DNA of 64,000 bases from Cyrtodaria siliqua (GCA_037043455.1 JAWPHD010006764.1:1-64000), one strand, 5' to 3'; positions 1-13,130 are shown, counted from the first letter of the stretch. Numbers and translations are program-made. Notes: generated by a model not told the origin, from the sequence alone.

Positions 1-2865
1 TATTATACACTCTCACCACACAGATACATATGGAAGAGTAATATACAGTACAGCATCACCACACAGATACATATGGAAAAGTAGTATACGCTCGTATCAC
101 ATAAATACATATGGAAGAGTATTATACACTCTCACCACATAAATACATATGGAAGAGTACTATACACTCACCTCACAGATACATACGGAAGAGTACTATA
201 CAAAACACCATCACCACACAGATACATATGGAAAAGTGGTATACGCTCGTATCAAACAAATACATAAAGAAGAGTATTATAAACTCTCACCACACAGATA
301 CATATGGAAAAGTAGTATACGCTCGTATCCCACAAATACATATGGAAGAGTATTATACACACTCACCACACAGATACATATGGAAGAGTAATATACAGTA
401 CAACATCACCACACAGATACATATGGAAAAGTAGTACACGCTCGTATCACACAAATACAGAAGAAAGAGCATTATACACTCTCACCTCACAGATACATAT
501 GGAAGAGTACTATACACCATCACCACACAGATACATATGGAAGAGTAAAATACCCTCTTATCACACAGATACATATGGAAGAGTAATATACACTATTATC
601 ACACAGATACATATGGAAGAGTATTATACACTCGTATCACACCACACAGGTACATATGGAAGTGTACTATATACAATCACCACACAGATACATATGGAAA
701 AGTAATATACACCATCACCACACCGATAAATATGGAAAAGTATTATACACTCTCACCACACAGATACATGTGGAAAAGTAATATACGCTCGTATCACATA
801 AATACATATGGAAGAGTATTATACACTGTCACCACATGAATACATATGGAAGAGTACTATACACACACCACACAGATACATATGGAAGAGTAATATACAC
901 AATCACCACCAAGATACATAAGGAAGAGTGTTATACACTCTCACGACACAGATACATATGGAAGAGTAATATACAGTACAGCATCACCACACAGATACAT
1001 ATGGAAAAGTAGTATACGCTCGTATCACATAAATACATATGGAAGAGTATTATACACTCTCACCACATAAAAACATATGGAAGAGTACTAAACACTCACC
1101 TCACAGATACATACGAAAGAGTAATATACAGTACACCATCACCACACAGATACATATGGAAAAGTGGTATACGCTCGTATCAAACAAATACATAAAGAAG
1201 AGTATTATAAACTCTCACCACACAGATAGATATGGAAGAGTAATATACAATCTAACCACAAATATACATATGAGAGAATACTATACACTCTTATCACGTA
1301 TATACATATGGAAGAGTATTATACACTCTTATCACACAGATACCTATGGAAGAGTTATATACACTCTTATCACGTATATACATATGGAAGAGTATTATAC
1401 ACTCTTATCACACAGATACCTATGGAAGAGTATTATACTTTCTTATCACGTATATACATATGGAAGAGTATTATACACTCTTATCACACAGATACCTATG
1501 GAAGAGTAATATACACTCTTATCACGTATATACATATGGAAGAGTATTATACACTCTTATCACACAGATACATATGGAAGAGTATTATACACTCTTATCA
1601 CACAGATACCTATTGAAGAGTAATATACACTCTTATCACGTATATACATATGGAAGAGTACTATACACTCTTATCACACATATACATATGGAAGAGTAAT
1701 ATACACTCTTATCACATAGATACCTATGGAAGAGTACTATATAATCTAACCACACAGATACACATTGAAGAATAATATACACCATCACCACACAGATAAA
1801 TATGGAAGAGTAATATACACTCTTATCACACAGATACATATGGAAGAGTATTATACACTCTTATCACACAGATACATATGGAAGAGTATTATACACTCTT
1901 ATCACACAGATACATATGGAAGAGTACTATACAATATAACCACACATATACATATGGAAGAGTACTATACACTCTAACCAGATAGATACATATGGAAGAG
2001 TATTATACACTCTTATCACACAGATACATATGGAAGAGTATTATACACTCTTATCACACAGATACATATGGAAGAGTATTATACACTCGTATCACACAGA
2101 TACATATGGAAGAGTATTATACACTCTTATCACACAGATACATATGGAAGAGTACTATACACCCTAACCACATAGATGCATATGGAAGAGTATTATACAC
2201 TCTTATCACACAGATATATATGTAAGAGTATTATACACTCTTATCACACAGATACCTTTGGAAGAGTATTATACACTCTTATCACACAGATACATATGGA
2301 AGAGTACTATACACTCTAACCACATAGATACATATGGAAGAGTATTATACACTCTTATCACACAGATACATATGGAAGAGTATTATACACTCTAACCACA
2401 CAGATACATATGGAAGAGTATTATACACTCTTATCACACAGATACATATGGAAGAGTATTATACACCATCACAACATAGACACATATGGATGAGTAGTAT
2501 ACACTATTATGACAAAGCTACATAGAAGAGTAAGATACACCATCACCACACAGATACATATGGAAGGGTACTATACACTATCACCACACAGATACATATG
2601 GAAGAGTACTATACACTATCACCACACAGATACACATGGAAGAATATTGTACACACTTATCACACAGTTACATATGGAGTTGTATACACCATCACCACGC
2701 ATATACATATGGAAGAGTATTATACACTATTCTCACACAAATACTTATGGAAGATACACTATCACCACACAGATACAAATGGAAAAGTAGTATACATTCT
2801 AACCATACAAATACATATGGAAGAATGCTCTTGTCTACATATGGAAGAGTAGTATACTCTCTTCA
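1..2865. repeat. 38-bp satellite array, about 75 copies
   Basis: Head-to-tail repeats of a 37-38 bp unit containing cagatacatatggaagagt followed by attatacact and a variable ctcttatcaca or ctcaccaca end. The array runs off the left edge. Sub-variants (cctatgg, cgtatatac) alternate between 1260 and 1700, giving a 76-bp higher-order period there. The unit is not a multiple of three, and the open frames across it are by-products of sparse stop codons. It is uninterrupted, so it is a satellite rather than spacer-separated repeats. Confidence 0.97.
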
Positions 2866-2996
2866 CTTAATGCAGGTCACCATTACAAACTTTGGCGTAA
2901 CATTTGTTTCTAAATTAGTATTTTGTTAGCTCCGTTTCTATATCATCAATATATCAACTTCATACATATAAATATATCTAGATTCATATCAAAAGT
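2866..2996. other. Short unique stretch, no gene seen
   Basis: AT-rich sequence between two tandem arrays. No coding potential, RNA gene or repeat structure was recognised. Confidence 0.5.
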
Positions 2997-3351
2997 AGGT
3001 CACCTTGATCGACATTGACCTACGTTTTACTCTTTATTGATCCCAGTTAGCTCTAGCTTAGAACTGTACACTCATCTCATAACAAACGTATGTCACGTGG
3101 ACCGACCTTGACCTATATTTTACTCTTTATTGATCTCAGTTAAGGTTTTTGGTTAGCTCTAGCTTAGAACTGTACACTCATCTCATAACAAACGTATGTC
3201 ACGTAGACCGACTTTGACCTTCGTTTTACTCTTTATTGTTCCCAGTTAAGGTTTTTGGTTAGCTCTAGCTTAGAACTGTGCACCCATCTCATAACAAACG
3301 TATGACCTGTAGACCGACTTTGACCTACGTTTTACTCTGTATTGATTCCCT
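2997..3351. repeat. About 114-bp tandem repeat, 3 copies
   Basis: Three units share gttagctctagcttagaact, ctcatctcataacaaacgta and gaccta(c/t)(g/a)ttttactct in the same order, at about 114-bp spacing. The last unit is interrupted by a SINE fragment inserted at its attgattccct motif. Confidence 0.9.
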
Positions 3352-3442
3352 CTGGATTCCTAAGTATCTTTCCCCTCTCTCTGGGGCGGCTCTAAATAAC
3401 CTATACTGTGTTGATGAGCCGTTAAGCAACATTCAATTCAAT
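3352..3442 (+). mobile_element. 5'-truncated tRNA-SINE copy with 12-bp target duplication
   Basis: This is the 3' end (ctctctggggcggctct to caacattcaattcaa) of the SINE found full length at 41790-42116. It is flanked by a perfect direct repeat TATTGATTCCCT at 3340-3351 and 3443-3454, which marks a target-primed retroposition event. Only the tail region of the element was inserted. Confidence 0.9.
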
Positions 3443-3454
3443 TATTGATTCCCT

Positions 3455-4084
3455 ACCTAACCAGTCCTTCGGATGAGACTAAAATAATGTCTGCTTGCTA
3501 AAATGCCCAGTACAATACAGCGAGGATAAATACAGGCGTATGCACACATTTTCTTTGAACTTAATATACTGACATATGAATCATCTGTAAAACTAGCATT
3601 CACTTAAATATGCTTGTTGGCTCGAAAATATAAAAAATATAAAATTTTCCTCATCGACGATTATACTGTCTTACCATCAAGATTACAGAGCGGGGCATCC
3701 GTGTACCATGGACACATTTTCAAGTACGTTTTAGAGTGTTTATCAAGAACGTGTTGAGTGTTTATTACATTCACTATAAATAGAAACACAAGCACTCAAT
3801 TTTAGACGAAATTAAAAATCAGTCCGGTTACAGGAAAGAAAACATGATTCCTAAAATATCACTGCCTGCAAGTAAATAACCTGACCGGAATAAATACAAT
3901 TAAAAAGTAGATGATTCGAACGCGAAAGAAGTAATCGCTCACCCGTTTGGCCACAAAACAATCTTATATCTGCGTGTATTTACATACACCCAACTTGAGT
4001 TCTTCTACATTAAAAAAAGCCTTTAACGAGTTAGTTGGCATCCGTACATATACGCCAATACATATATATACTATATTATAACTG
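3455..4084. other. No gene seen (3455-4084)
   Basis: AT-rich intergenic sequence. The short frames are uninterpretable and no repeat structure stands out. Confidence 0.4.
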
Positions 4085-4247
4085 CACATTTTGTTATCGT
4101 AACATTGATCTATTTCTAAAATACAAAAGTCATTTAAAACTCTTCTGCGACAAGGTTTATAGTAGAAGCACACTTTTGTTATCGTAACCCTGATCTATTT
4201 CTAAAATACGTCATTTAAAAACTCTTCTGCGACAAGGATTATCACAA
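4085..4247. repeat. Direct duplication, unit about 80-86 bp
   Basis: Two adjacent copies of ttttgttatcgtaac, tgatctatttctaaaatac and actcttctgcgacaagg in the same order, the second with small deletions. Confidence 0.9.
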
Positions 4248-4659
4248 CCTGAATTCTATGGTTTACAAACGTTGTAAGATCCTTGGTTATGATCGCTTTC
4301 ATACAATTCTAATTAAACTTATTAAAAAGTTTTTTTAAAATGGATTATGACCTATCATTTGGCAACTCACTGCATGTTATAGTTAGTGACCCATTTACAG
4401 TTACGTTTTTTACTAGATTGTGGACCCTATGATGACGTTTACGTAAGTTCTGAAAGGACGGTAACATTTGATGTTTGTCTTCAATCGTGTCTTATCGTAC
4501 CCTTAATGACTTATTATGTCGTTGCTCTGGCCTCTGCCATGTCACTGAGTACTTGCTTTGCGACTTTAAATGTCTTTGTCTTTTATCCCTATGTACATGC
4601 TCACCTTTGTGTTATACGTATTGTGCCTATAAATGCAGTCTAGTTAGTTAGAGATTATA

Positions 4660-4725
4660 GCCTGGTGGTAATGTCTTTATTTACACTGTCCCGTTTTATG
4701 GGAATGACAACAGGGTAATAATGAG
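4660..4725 (+). repeat. Interspersed repeat B fragment
   Basis: The segment tttacactgtcccgttttat followed by gggaatgacaacagggtaa is the reverse complement of sequence at about 55497-55545. It also matches 56763-56810. These three copies define a dispersed family, probably SINE-like. Confidence 0.75.
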
Positions 4726-4764
4726 ATTCTTGTAGTTGGATGCCTAATAACAGACATGTTCGTG

Positions 4765-4864
4765 TCTCCATATGTTTAGCCTATCTTAGCTGAATGTCGT
4801 AACGTGGTCCCACCTCTCCATATGTTTAGACTATCTTAGCTAAATGCCGTAACGTGGTCCCACC
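4765..4864. repeat. 50-bp tandem duplication
   Basis: Two adjacent near-identical units starting tctccatatgtttag and ending cgtaacgtggtcccacc. Confidence 0.95.
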
Positions 4865-5734
4865 TTAATTCCATTAATGGGGAAGCTTATATTAGCAGGA
4901 TTTTATAACGGATATTTCGACAATAAAACACATTTAAAAAACATGTTTACTGAAAAAATGCATTAACTAGTTTAAAATTACCTATTAAATGTTTTAATTT
5001 TATAATATGGAAACATTTTAAGCCCAAATTAGTTTTATTTCACACCCAGCCAACCCCGTGTTCGCTTCTTAGAGAAGGTTATTGAATGGGGTATGGAAAT
5101 TAATACTCGGACCACGTAATGCGCCTATGAGTGTGACCTCGTATGTGTGCTTTTATTGGCGTAATTACCGACGTATATCATTATCCTTGTTTTGCCAAAC
5201 ATAATTAGAAAATGTATTATTAGTTAGGAGATCAAGAATATTTCAAACAATGCTTCCTTTTGCAAATATGCATACGTGCAGACGCGCAGACGCGCGCACG
5301 CACACAAAAACATTTTAATTAGGTTCCAATTATGGCTGCTGACCTTGTACATAACACCCTTGAAATAATGTCGTCTGAAAACAATGAAGTATTTCTATAA
5401 ACGGACTGAAATAATAAGTTATTTATCCGCCTTATACACTGAAGAGACTTTCCAACAGTGAAGGTGATTTCCTTCTTTGAGTTGCACGTACGCAAAAACA
5501 GCATTGTATCGGGTTAAGGGTTTTAATCATTTTATATTTGTTTGCCTTTTGTTGTCCTTGAGGTTGTTGTTCGTTTTTATGCGTATTTTGATTGGCTGTG
5601 GTGCTTAATTGAATGCTACATTCCTGTTCGACTTTCATATCTATGTTTCAAAAAGAGCCTTTGGAAACGGCCGAACACGACACGTCGAGAGGTAGGTAGC
5701 TAGTCTTCATCATCTGGCGACGCTTGATTTCTTT
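4865..5734. other. No gene seen (4865-5734)
   Basis: AT-rich non-coding sequence with a short CpG/CA-rich tract at about 5275-5310 (gcagacgcgcagacgcgcgc). The frames on the minus strand at 5319-5638 have no recognisable domain. Confidence 0.4.
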
Positions 5735-6300
5735 CATCAGAACTTTACCCAGCTTGGCCAGATTGTTGATATCAATGAACGTTACAAAACACTATAGTTA
5801 TGGGCTCTGATTTATATAAATATGCTATATTTTGCATTGTTATCCCGAGTCCAGATTATTCATACTGATACAAGATCACAATTCGGACAAGTTTAAAAAC
5901 TAGATAAATTGGATCAGTAACATACAAGTTATGGCTCTTGATGCTTTTAAAATTTATGTTTTCCTCCGTTGGCACTCTAGCTCCTTCGCTTTTCATCTGA
6001 TATTGATCAATCTTTATCAGGACGTTTATATCATTTAAAGCTCAGAGGAGTTTAAAAACTACACATATCGAACTAGAAAGAATAGGTATAAGGGGCCTTG
6101 AATTACTTAAAAATGCTGTAGTTTGCTTTGTCGGCTATCTTGCACCTTCAATTTCCATCCTGATCTGCAGCAATATCAACATGAGCGTTAATATTACTGA
6201 AATTTCAAACAAGTTTGAAAAACAGCTAGATCGCAAACACCAGCTTATGGCTCTTGGTGTATTTAAACAATCCTATGTATTTGGATTTGTTAAATATCTA
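5735..6300 (+). repeat. Interspersed repeat C, degenerate tandem units
   Basis: Repeated units of about 150-170 bp contain the motif series ttgttgatatcaatgaacg, a (c/t)tcggacaagtt(t/c)aaaaac box, a ggatcagtaac box and ttatggctcttg. The same series recurs at 12000-12560, so this is a dispersed bivalve-type repeat, not a gene. Confidence 0.8.
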
Positions 6301-6559
6301 ATAACAACAAAAAGAAAAAAGAACGTATTTATGACGAGCATCATCGGCTCTGTGCTTACCATGTGAGTACATATGTGGGGGAAAACAAATTTAAGGTATA
6401 TTTACTAAGTTTATGTGGTGAAATGTACGACAAAACACACACATATGTGTGTTTATGTGGGAGAGACTTACTAGCCGGACCAGTTTCTGAGTACGGCGCT
6501 AGGCAGGTGGGTCAGGTTTTGTTGTTGGTGTCGTTGTTTTAAAATAAAAACATATATTA

Positions 6560-6740
6560 CACTCGAAACTTTTAAATAGTCATACCTGTGGAATGGATGG
6601 TTGATAGTTGAATGGGTGAACGAAGTTTTATGTCGTTTTCAACACATTTTAGGCTATATTTAGCGGCGGAGGCAGACCAACTACGTTTTGCTGGGTAGAA
6701 CCAGTACAGTACTCCCGTCATCCGTAAGAATCGACACTGA
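6560..6740 (+). repeat. Interspersed repeat D
   Basis: Contains cattttaggctatat, gcggcggaggcagacca and tgggtagaaccagtac in order. The same order is seen at 53958-54530, where another retroposon interrupts it. Confidence 0.75.
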
Positions 6741-8875
6741 AAGAAAAATGTTATTTGAATAGTTAAATGTGTTCAATTGTGTACACACTGCATTCCTTTA
6801 TTGTTCATTCACATGACAGTTGATTAAATTCTTTTAACAACTGTACACTAAACCTAATTGCTAAGATATGTCAATACTATTCTCATTGTTTTGTGTATTT
6901 TGAGCTTGATTAGAGACACGGTTAAACTGCAAAATAACGAGTATAAATCGTCTGCTCTGATTGCATGAACATATTTTTAAACTTTTAAGTCAATGTGTTT
7001 TCTTAGAAATAAGATATAACACTTATACAACTGGGTATATAGGATTTTATAAAGTACTTCGAATTAGTGAAGCTTTCGATGTTCCTAATTCTAAAATATG
7101 CCAGTTAAAATTATTTTGACATTATGTTTTACTAGCATTACCACTACAAATGCGTTTGCAAAAGAAATTTTCGACATATTTACTGTTAACGCTGAATTAC
7201 AGTTACTTGAATTTCAAACAATATTCAATTTAAAGGGAGGTAATTTAAGATTATCCATATTTCATTTTTTTATGGACGGAAAATCTGCGATAAATGGGTC
7301 AAAGTTTTACGTTTTTCTATTATTTCATACCAATTTTAAGACTTTTATATCTTTAAGCGATCTTTGACTCATGTTATGTGTTTTATCAGTTAATTTCATG
7401 TTTTTATATAAAGGGAGGGTAACTCTCAAAAGATGTAACAATTTAAACAAAAAATAAATGTTTTACAAACTATTGGTCAAAACAAAATACTTATCATATA
7501 TCTATTCTAAAATATATTTAAAATAAGAAAATTAGTTAAGATACAAATGTTGATACTTAGAAATGTTGTTCAGTGCATAGCTATAATGCTGCTTGATCTT
7601 GACCACTTGACCAGACGCTTGTCAAAACGATGCTCATAGCGCCCCCACTCCAGCAAAAGACAAAAACAAAACAAATCATCAAATCAATAGGGTCAGGCGA
7701 AAATTAACTTTCTCCAATAAGTGACTACATTTAAACAAAAGTAATTTAGAACACACTTGAAGGTGATTCTGTATATCCTTAAGTTTGTAAGATTTATGTT
7801 GAAAAGGTATGTAAAATGTGCCCCACCCCGACACCCTCACCCCTCCACCCGTCCCATCCGCCATTATGACACAATCATGTTGAATTATAAGGAAAGTGAG
7901 GAAAATAGAAAACAACCCCTTCCCCTCGCTCTCCTTATACTAATACGCAATTATGCAGTATTGGACGGGGTTAAAAAAAAACGAAAAAATAATACAAACA
8001 GTTTGTTTTCCTTCCTGGTGAATATTTAAGAGCTTTTTCTATTTGTTGTCTTGTGAAGTGGATCCCTTTTGAATACTCATCATCATCAAGTCAAGGACTT
8101 CCTGTCTTGTCATAATTACGCGCATGTTTTCCGTGTGAGTATTCGTGACTACAAGGACGAAGAGCTAAATATAAATGAAATTATGCTCGTATCGGAACTG
8201 CATGTAAGTCATAATGTCGTCATTCGTTTTGTGCTCGGTTACTTTTTCTCTGCAAATTGGGTATTTAATTTTGGCGCGTTTCTTGTGTATATATATTGGT
8301 GCTGGCCTTTGTTCTGGTCACTTGAGAATTTGTAATCAGGCAGATTACTTGTGTGTAACCTCCCACCCACCCTTCACTATGCTGTAATATCTTATATATA
8401 TTTGTACATATGGATAATATATACATTATTTATATAGTGTGTCAATACCGTCGAGAACTAGTTTACATGATTGTAATTATGTTTTCTAAGTGATATGTTA
8501 TATTTACCTCCTTTTAAATATATTGTATAGTTGTCTACATACTTGTTTACATATTTCCTATTCGTGGATGCTTTTACATTTGTTTTAAAACAATGTTGTT
8601 AGTCTTGTTCAGAAGTATCCTTCACTCACTGGTTCCTGTACCCGGAGGATCACGTTTGGACCTGCATTCGACCAAAACATGTTCTTTTTGAAATTCTGTG
8701 TTTATTATCTGCCCGAATACATATGCCTATTACTTAAGATTGTTTTTGTTGCTTTTACATGCATGAAGATAAGAGAATTATTGATTTACTCACGACATTA
8801 AGAGTGAGAAAAACGTAACGGAAGAAGCATTTATTGTGCAAAGGGATTGTTGTGTTCTAATTTTGTAAGATCGCT
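6741..8875. other. No gene seen (6741-8875)
   Basis: AT-rich sequence. An 89-codon frame at 7098-7367 begins with a hydrophobic, signal-like stretch but has no homolog that I recognise and no splice context, so it is not called. Other short frames at 7679-8335 are likewise unsupported. Confidence 0.4.
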
Positions 8876-8889
8876 TGCGTAAGGTCAAA

Positions 8890-9235
8890 TGGCATTATAG
8901 GTTATTACGACTGCCCCATAGAGAGGGAAGGGATGCATAGGAATCCTTGAAACTGCACTTCTATTACTAACGAATAAATTTGAACCTGTGGTTCTTTTAA
9001 TGTGCTCGGAGAATAGACTCCGAAGCTTATGGCCGTCAGGTTCACGTCCACAGCCGACAGACAAGGATAGTATATGTATATAGTTTATTGCCCAAGAACA
9101 CACAGACAAAACTCAGCGGTGTCGCTAAGTCTTGAACCTTGGCGTTCCAGCATTGGAACGGTCAATGACAAAAAAGGACGCTATGGGTTTAAATCAAAGT
9201 CAACCGTGCTATCCACTGGGTCACGCCATCTCCTC
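8890..9235 (-). mobile_element. tRNA-derived SINE, minus strand, with degenerate target duplication
   Basis: Read on the minus strand, it begins with a tRNA-like head carrying an A-box-like TGACCCAGTGG (about 9220) and a B-box-like GGTTCAAGACT (about 9135). A hairpin-forming insert (cgttccagcattggaacg) lies between the boxes. The body matches the SINE at 41790-42116: ttcttgggca, a tccgagcac(a/g)tta box, cctatgcatc and the ggggc(a/g) box. It is flanked by TGCGTAAGGTCAAA (8876-8889) and TGCGTGAGGTAAAA (9236-9249), 12 of 14 matching, consistent with an old target duplication. Confidence 0.82.
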
Positions 9236-9284
9236 TGCGTGAGGTAAAACTAGCTGTTAGTACTACTTGAATTTATGTATATGA

Positions 9285-11302
9285 TGTATCTAATAAATGA
9301 TTTTTACATAATGATAGCACGTAATGAATGAGTCTTTACAAAGATTGTATGTAATAAACAAGTATTTTCATAATGATAGCACGTAATAAATAAGTCTTTA
9401 CATAATGACAGCACGTAATAAATACGTCTTTACATAATGACAGCACGTAATAAATGTCTGTACAAAGATAGTATGTAATAAATAAGTATTTTCATAATGA
9501 TAGCACGTAATAAATAACTCTTTACATAATGACAGCACGTAATAAATACTCTTTACATAATGACAGCACGTAATAAATACGTCTTTACATAATGATAACA
9601 CGTAATAAATAAGTCTTTACATAATGATAGCACGTAATAAATAAGTCTTTACAGAGATAGTATGTAATAAATAAGTTACAATGATAGCACGTAATAAATA
9701 AGTCTGTACAAAGATAATATGTAATAAATAAGTATTTTCATAATGATAGCACGTAATAAATAAGTCTTTACATAATGACAGCACGTAATAAATACGTCTT
9801 TACATAATGATAGCACGTAATAAATAAGTCTTTGCATAATGATAGCACGTAATAAATAAGTCTTTACAGAGATAGTATGTAATAAATAAGTATTTACATA
9901 TGATATCTTGTAATAAATAAGTCTTTACATAATGATAGCACGTACTAAATAAGTCTTTACAGAGATAGTATGTAATAAATAAGTCTTTACATAATGATAG
10001 CACGTACTAAATAAGTCTGTACAAAGATAGTTTGTAATAAATAAGTCTTTTCATAATGATAGCACGTAATAAATAAGTTTTTACATAATGATAGCACGTA
10101 ATAAATACGTCTTTACATAATGACAGCACGTAATAAATACGTCTTTACATAATGATAGCACGTAATAAATAAGTCTTTACATAATGATAGCACGTAATAA
10201 ATAAGATTTTGCATATTGATAGCACGTAATAAATAAGTCTTTACAGAGATAGTATGTAATAAGTATTTACATAATGATAGCTTGTAATAAATAAGTCTTT
10301 ACATAATGATAGCACGTAATAATTAAGTCTTTACATAGATAGTATGTAATAAATAAGTATTTACATAAAGATAGCTTGCAATAAATAAGTCTTTACATAA
10401 TGACAGCACGTACTAAATAAGTCTGTACAAAGATAGTATGTAATAAATAAGTCTTTTCATAATGATAGCACGTAATAAATAAGTCTTTACATAATGACAG
10501 CACGTAATAAATACGTCTTTACATAATGATAGCACGTAATAAATAAGTCTTTACATAATGATAGCACGTAATAAATAAAATTTGCATATTGATAGCACGT
10601 AATAAATAAGTCTTTACAGAGATAGTATGTAATAAGTATTTACATAATGATAGCTTGTAATAAATAAGTCTTTACATAATGATAGCACGTAATAAATAAG
10701 TCTTTACAGAGATAGTATGTAATAAATAAGTATTTACATAATGAAAGCTTGCAATAAATAAGTCTTTACATAATGACAGCACGTAATAAATACGTCTATA
10801 CAAAGATAGTATGTAATAAATACGTCTTTACATAATGATAGCACGTAATAAATAAGTCTTTACATAATGACAGCATGTAGTAAATACGTCTTTACATAAT
10901 GATATCACGTAATAAATAAGTCTTTACATAATGATAGCACGTAATAAATACGTCTTTTCATAGTGACAGCACGTAATAAATACGTCTTCACATAATGACA
11001 GCACGTAATAAATAAGTCTTTACTTAATGATAGCACGTAATAAATAAATATTTACATAATGACAGCACGTAATAAATACGTATTTACATAAGGAAAGCAT
11101 GTAACAAATAAGTATTTACAAAGATAGTATGTAATAAATAAGTCTTTACATAATGATAGCACGTAATAAATAAGTATTTACATTATGATAGCACGTAATA
11201 AATAAGTATTTACATAATGATAGCACGTAATCAATAACTTTACATAATGATAGCACGTAATAAATACGTCTTTACATAATGATAGCACGTAATCAATAAC
11301 TT
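9285..11302. repeat. 32-bp satellite array, about 60 or more copies
   Basis: Tandem units of about 32 bp: aataaataagtctttacata then atgatagcacgt. A sub-variant has acagagatagtatgt in place of the second half, and the two variants alternate in parts of the array. The array resumes at 11590-11690 after an inserted foldback element. Confidence 0.97.
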
Positions 11303-11305
11303 TAC

Positions 11306-11587
11306 TTATCACATAACATGCGGTGTGGGAGTGTAATAACACCATTCAATATTTTCGATATTCCACCAGTGGTATAACATAACGTTAATGACGCCATGGA
11401 CGTCACGTTAATGTACGTTTTCTGACGTAATGTGACGTTATAAGTTATGTGATAAATAGAATCTAACATAAGTTCTCATTCATTATTGAATTTATTAAAC
11501 TCGTTAGCAAAAATAATATAATTGTCGGCAAGAGCCTCGCATTATATCATTTTTCCAACTCGGTTAATAAATTCAATAATGAATGAG
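11306..11587. mobile_element. Two-module foldback element inserted in the 32-bp satellite
   Basis: Module 1 (11306-11455) is bounded by perfect 12-bp inverted ends, TTATCACATAAC and GTTATGTGATAA. Module 2 (11475-11587) is a hairpin with perfect 22-bp arms starting CTCATTCATTATTGAA. A 19-bp linker joins them. The same two modules, in the opposite orientation and with a 19-bp linker, lie at 56436-56703, so the pair moves as one non-autonomous unit. No coding capacity. Confidence 0.88.
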
Positions 11588-11690
11588 TACTCATGTAAGA
11601 GATAGCATGTAATAAATTAGTCTTTACATAATGACAGCACGTAATAAATAAGTCTTTACGTTATGATAGCACGTAATCAATAAGTATTAC
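11588..11690. repeat. 32-bp satellite, right remnant
   Basis: Continuation of the 9285-11302 array (agcacgtaataaataagtct units) on the far side of the inserted foldback element. Confidence 0.9.
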
Positions 11691-11754
11691 ATGCTAGTAT
11701 GCTACTAGTAGTAATGTATGTATTACACGTCAACCCTCAAGTTATGAAGACAAG

Positions 11755-11955
11755 TTGAACATTGTTGAGGCCATCCCAGGGGGTCCTTGTTCACCAGATG
11801 CCTTAAAGTAATGGCCATTGTTCCCCAGATCCCCAAAAGTATTTGCCAAAGTTCCCCAAAAGTATTTTGCCCATATTCCCTAGATCCCTAAAAGTATTTA
11901 CACTGTTCCCTAGATCCCCAAAAGTGTTAAACATATTTCCCTAAAAGTACCAAAT
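11755..11955. repeat. About 28-bp degenerate tandem repeat (left block)
   Basis: Repeated gttccctagatccctaaaag units with substitutions. The same repeat continues at 12862-12985, so the intervening 0.9 kb looks like later insertion. Confidence 0.85.
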
Positions 11956-11999
11956 ATTATTCGTTTAATAACCCTTATGTAAAACATGCCCGTCCGTCC

Positions 12000-12560
12000 G
12001 TCGGCCGTTAATGTTTACCTTGTGAAGACTTTAGGGCCTTCATTATTATTCGGATCTTTACGAAACTTTGCCAGTGTCTTTATATCAATGAAAGCTCGGA
12101 CAAGTTCGAAAACCAGCTAGATCGGATTAATTTCATTATGGCCCTTGTTTTGCTGAAAAATGCCATTTTCTACCTTGTGAACTCTCTAGCACCTTCATTT
12201 ATTATTTGATCTTTACCAAACTTGCACAGATTGTTAGTACAAGTAACAGCTCGGACGAGTTCGAAAACCAGCCAAATGGGATTAGTAACAGCAGAGTTAT
12301 GGCCCTTGGTTTTTCTGGAAAAAGCTATATTCTGCCTTGTGAACACTCTTAACACCTTTATTTATTATTTGATCTTTACCAAACTTACAAAGATTGTTAA
12401 TATCAATGTAAGCTCAGACAAATTTGAAAACCAGCCAAATCGTATTAGTAACACCGAAGTTACGGCCATTGCTTCAGTTAAAAATGCTGTATTTAGTTTT
12501 AGAAAAGTTGTCGCCACAATTTTTGTTTACGGACGGACGGACAGACAGACGAACGACGTA
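12000..12560 (+). repeat. Interspersed repeat C, 3 units, with CGGACGGACGGACAGA tail
   Basis: Three degenerate units carry tttaccaaacttgc, agctcggac(g/a)agttcgaaaac, ccagccaaat and ttatggccctt(g/a)tttt boxes. The series ends in ggacggacggacagacagac and cacggtataagctc, a tail typical of bivalve dispersed repeats. Frames across this region (for example 12222-12608) are repeat-derived. Confidence 0.85.
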
Positions 12561-12861
12561 CCACGGTATAAGCTCTACTGCTATTTATCCGTGCAGTGCA
12601 GTTGCTGATCAGTTGCGCTAAAATGGACACACATGGCAAATGTTCATCGCCGTGCAAACGCTTTCAGTTGAACGGGAAAGTTGCGGATATTTTTGAAAAG
12701 AGCGTCCAGTTAAGCGATGGGCACAACTAAAAACCGGCATAAAAGGGAATACTGAAAGCCGTCAGCAGTCAGCTGTGACCAGCAGTCCAAATGTTATGTC
12801 TTAAAAGTAAATTATAGCAAGTATACATAAAAATTGGGTACTTTTTCATTTGTTTCCTTTA

Positions 12862-12985
12862 GGACACTGTTCCCTAGATCCCTAAAAGTAGACCTTTGAC
12901 CCCTGGATCCCTTAAAATAATTGGCAATGTTCCCTAGAACCCTAAAAGTAATTGGCCATGTTCCCCAGATCCCCAAAACCCCTGG
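12862..12985. repeat. About 28-bp degenerate tandem repeat (right block)
   Basis: More copies of the ttccctagatccctaaaagt unit seen at 11755-11955. Confidence 0.85.
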
Positions 12986-13065
12986 GAGGGCCTCATTGTT
13001 ATTGTGGTGAATCTACATACGGCGGGCTGTTAGCCTCACAACATCGCCGATTCATTGCTATATCC

Positions 13066-13130
13066 ACGGACTCCACGGACTCCACGGACTCCACGCCACG
13101 GACTCCACGGACTTCACGGACTAAACGGGT
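13066..13130 (+). repeat. Short 9-bp-type tandem repeat
   Basis: Repeats of ctccacgga and its variant ttcacgga or ccacgga within a frame that would read Ser/Thr/Asp. Confidence 0.9.

Noticed and set aside
1..2865. Many open frames of 60-156 codons in the first 3 kb
   Set aside because: They are translations of a 38-bp satellite. The period is not divisible by three, and the frames repeat the same motifs in shifted frames.
7098..7367. Small secreted protein with a signal-like start
   Set aside because: Single short AT-rich frame without homolog, promoter or splice evidence.
9285..11302. Possible CRISPR-like array
   Set aside because: Units are contiguous with no unique spacers, and the context is eukaryotic. 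It is a satellite.
12222..12608. 128-codon frame
   Set aside because: It lies in dispersed repeat C, whose other copy at 5735-6300 does not conserve the frame.
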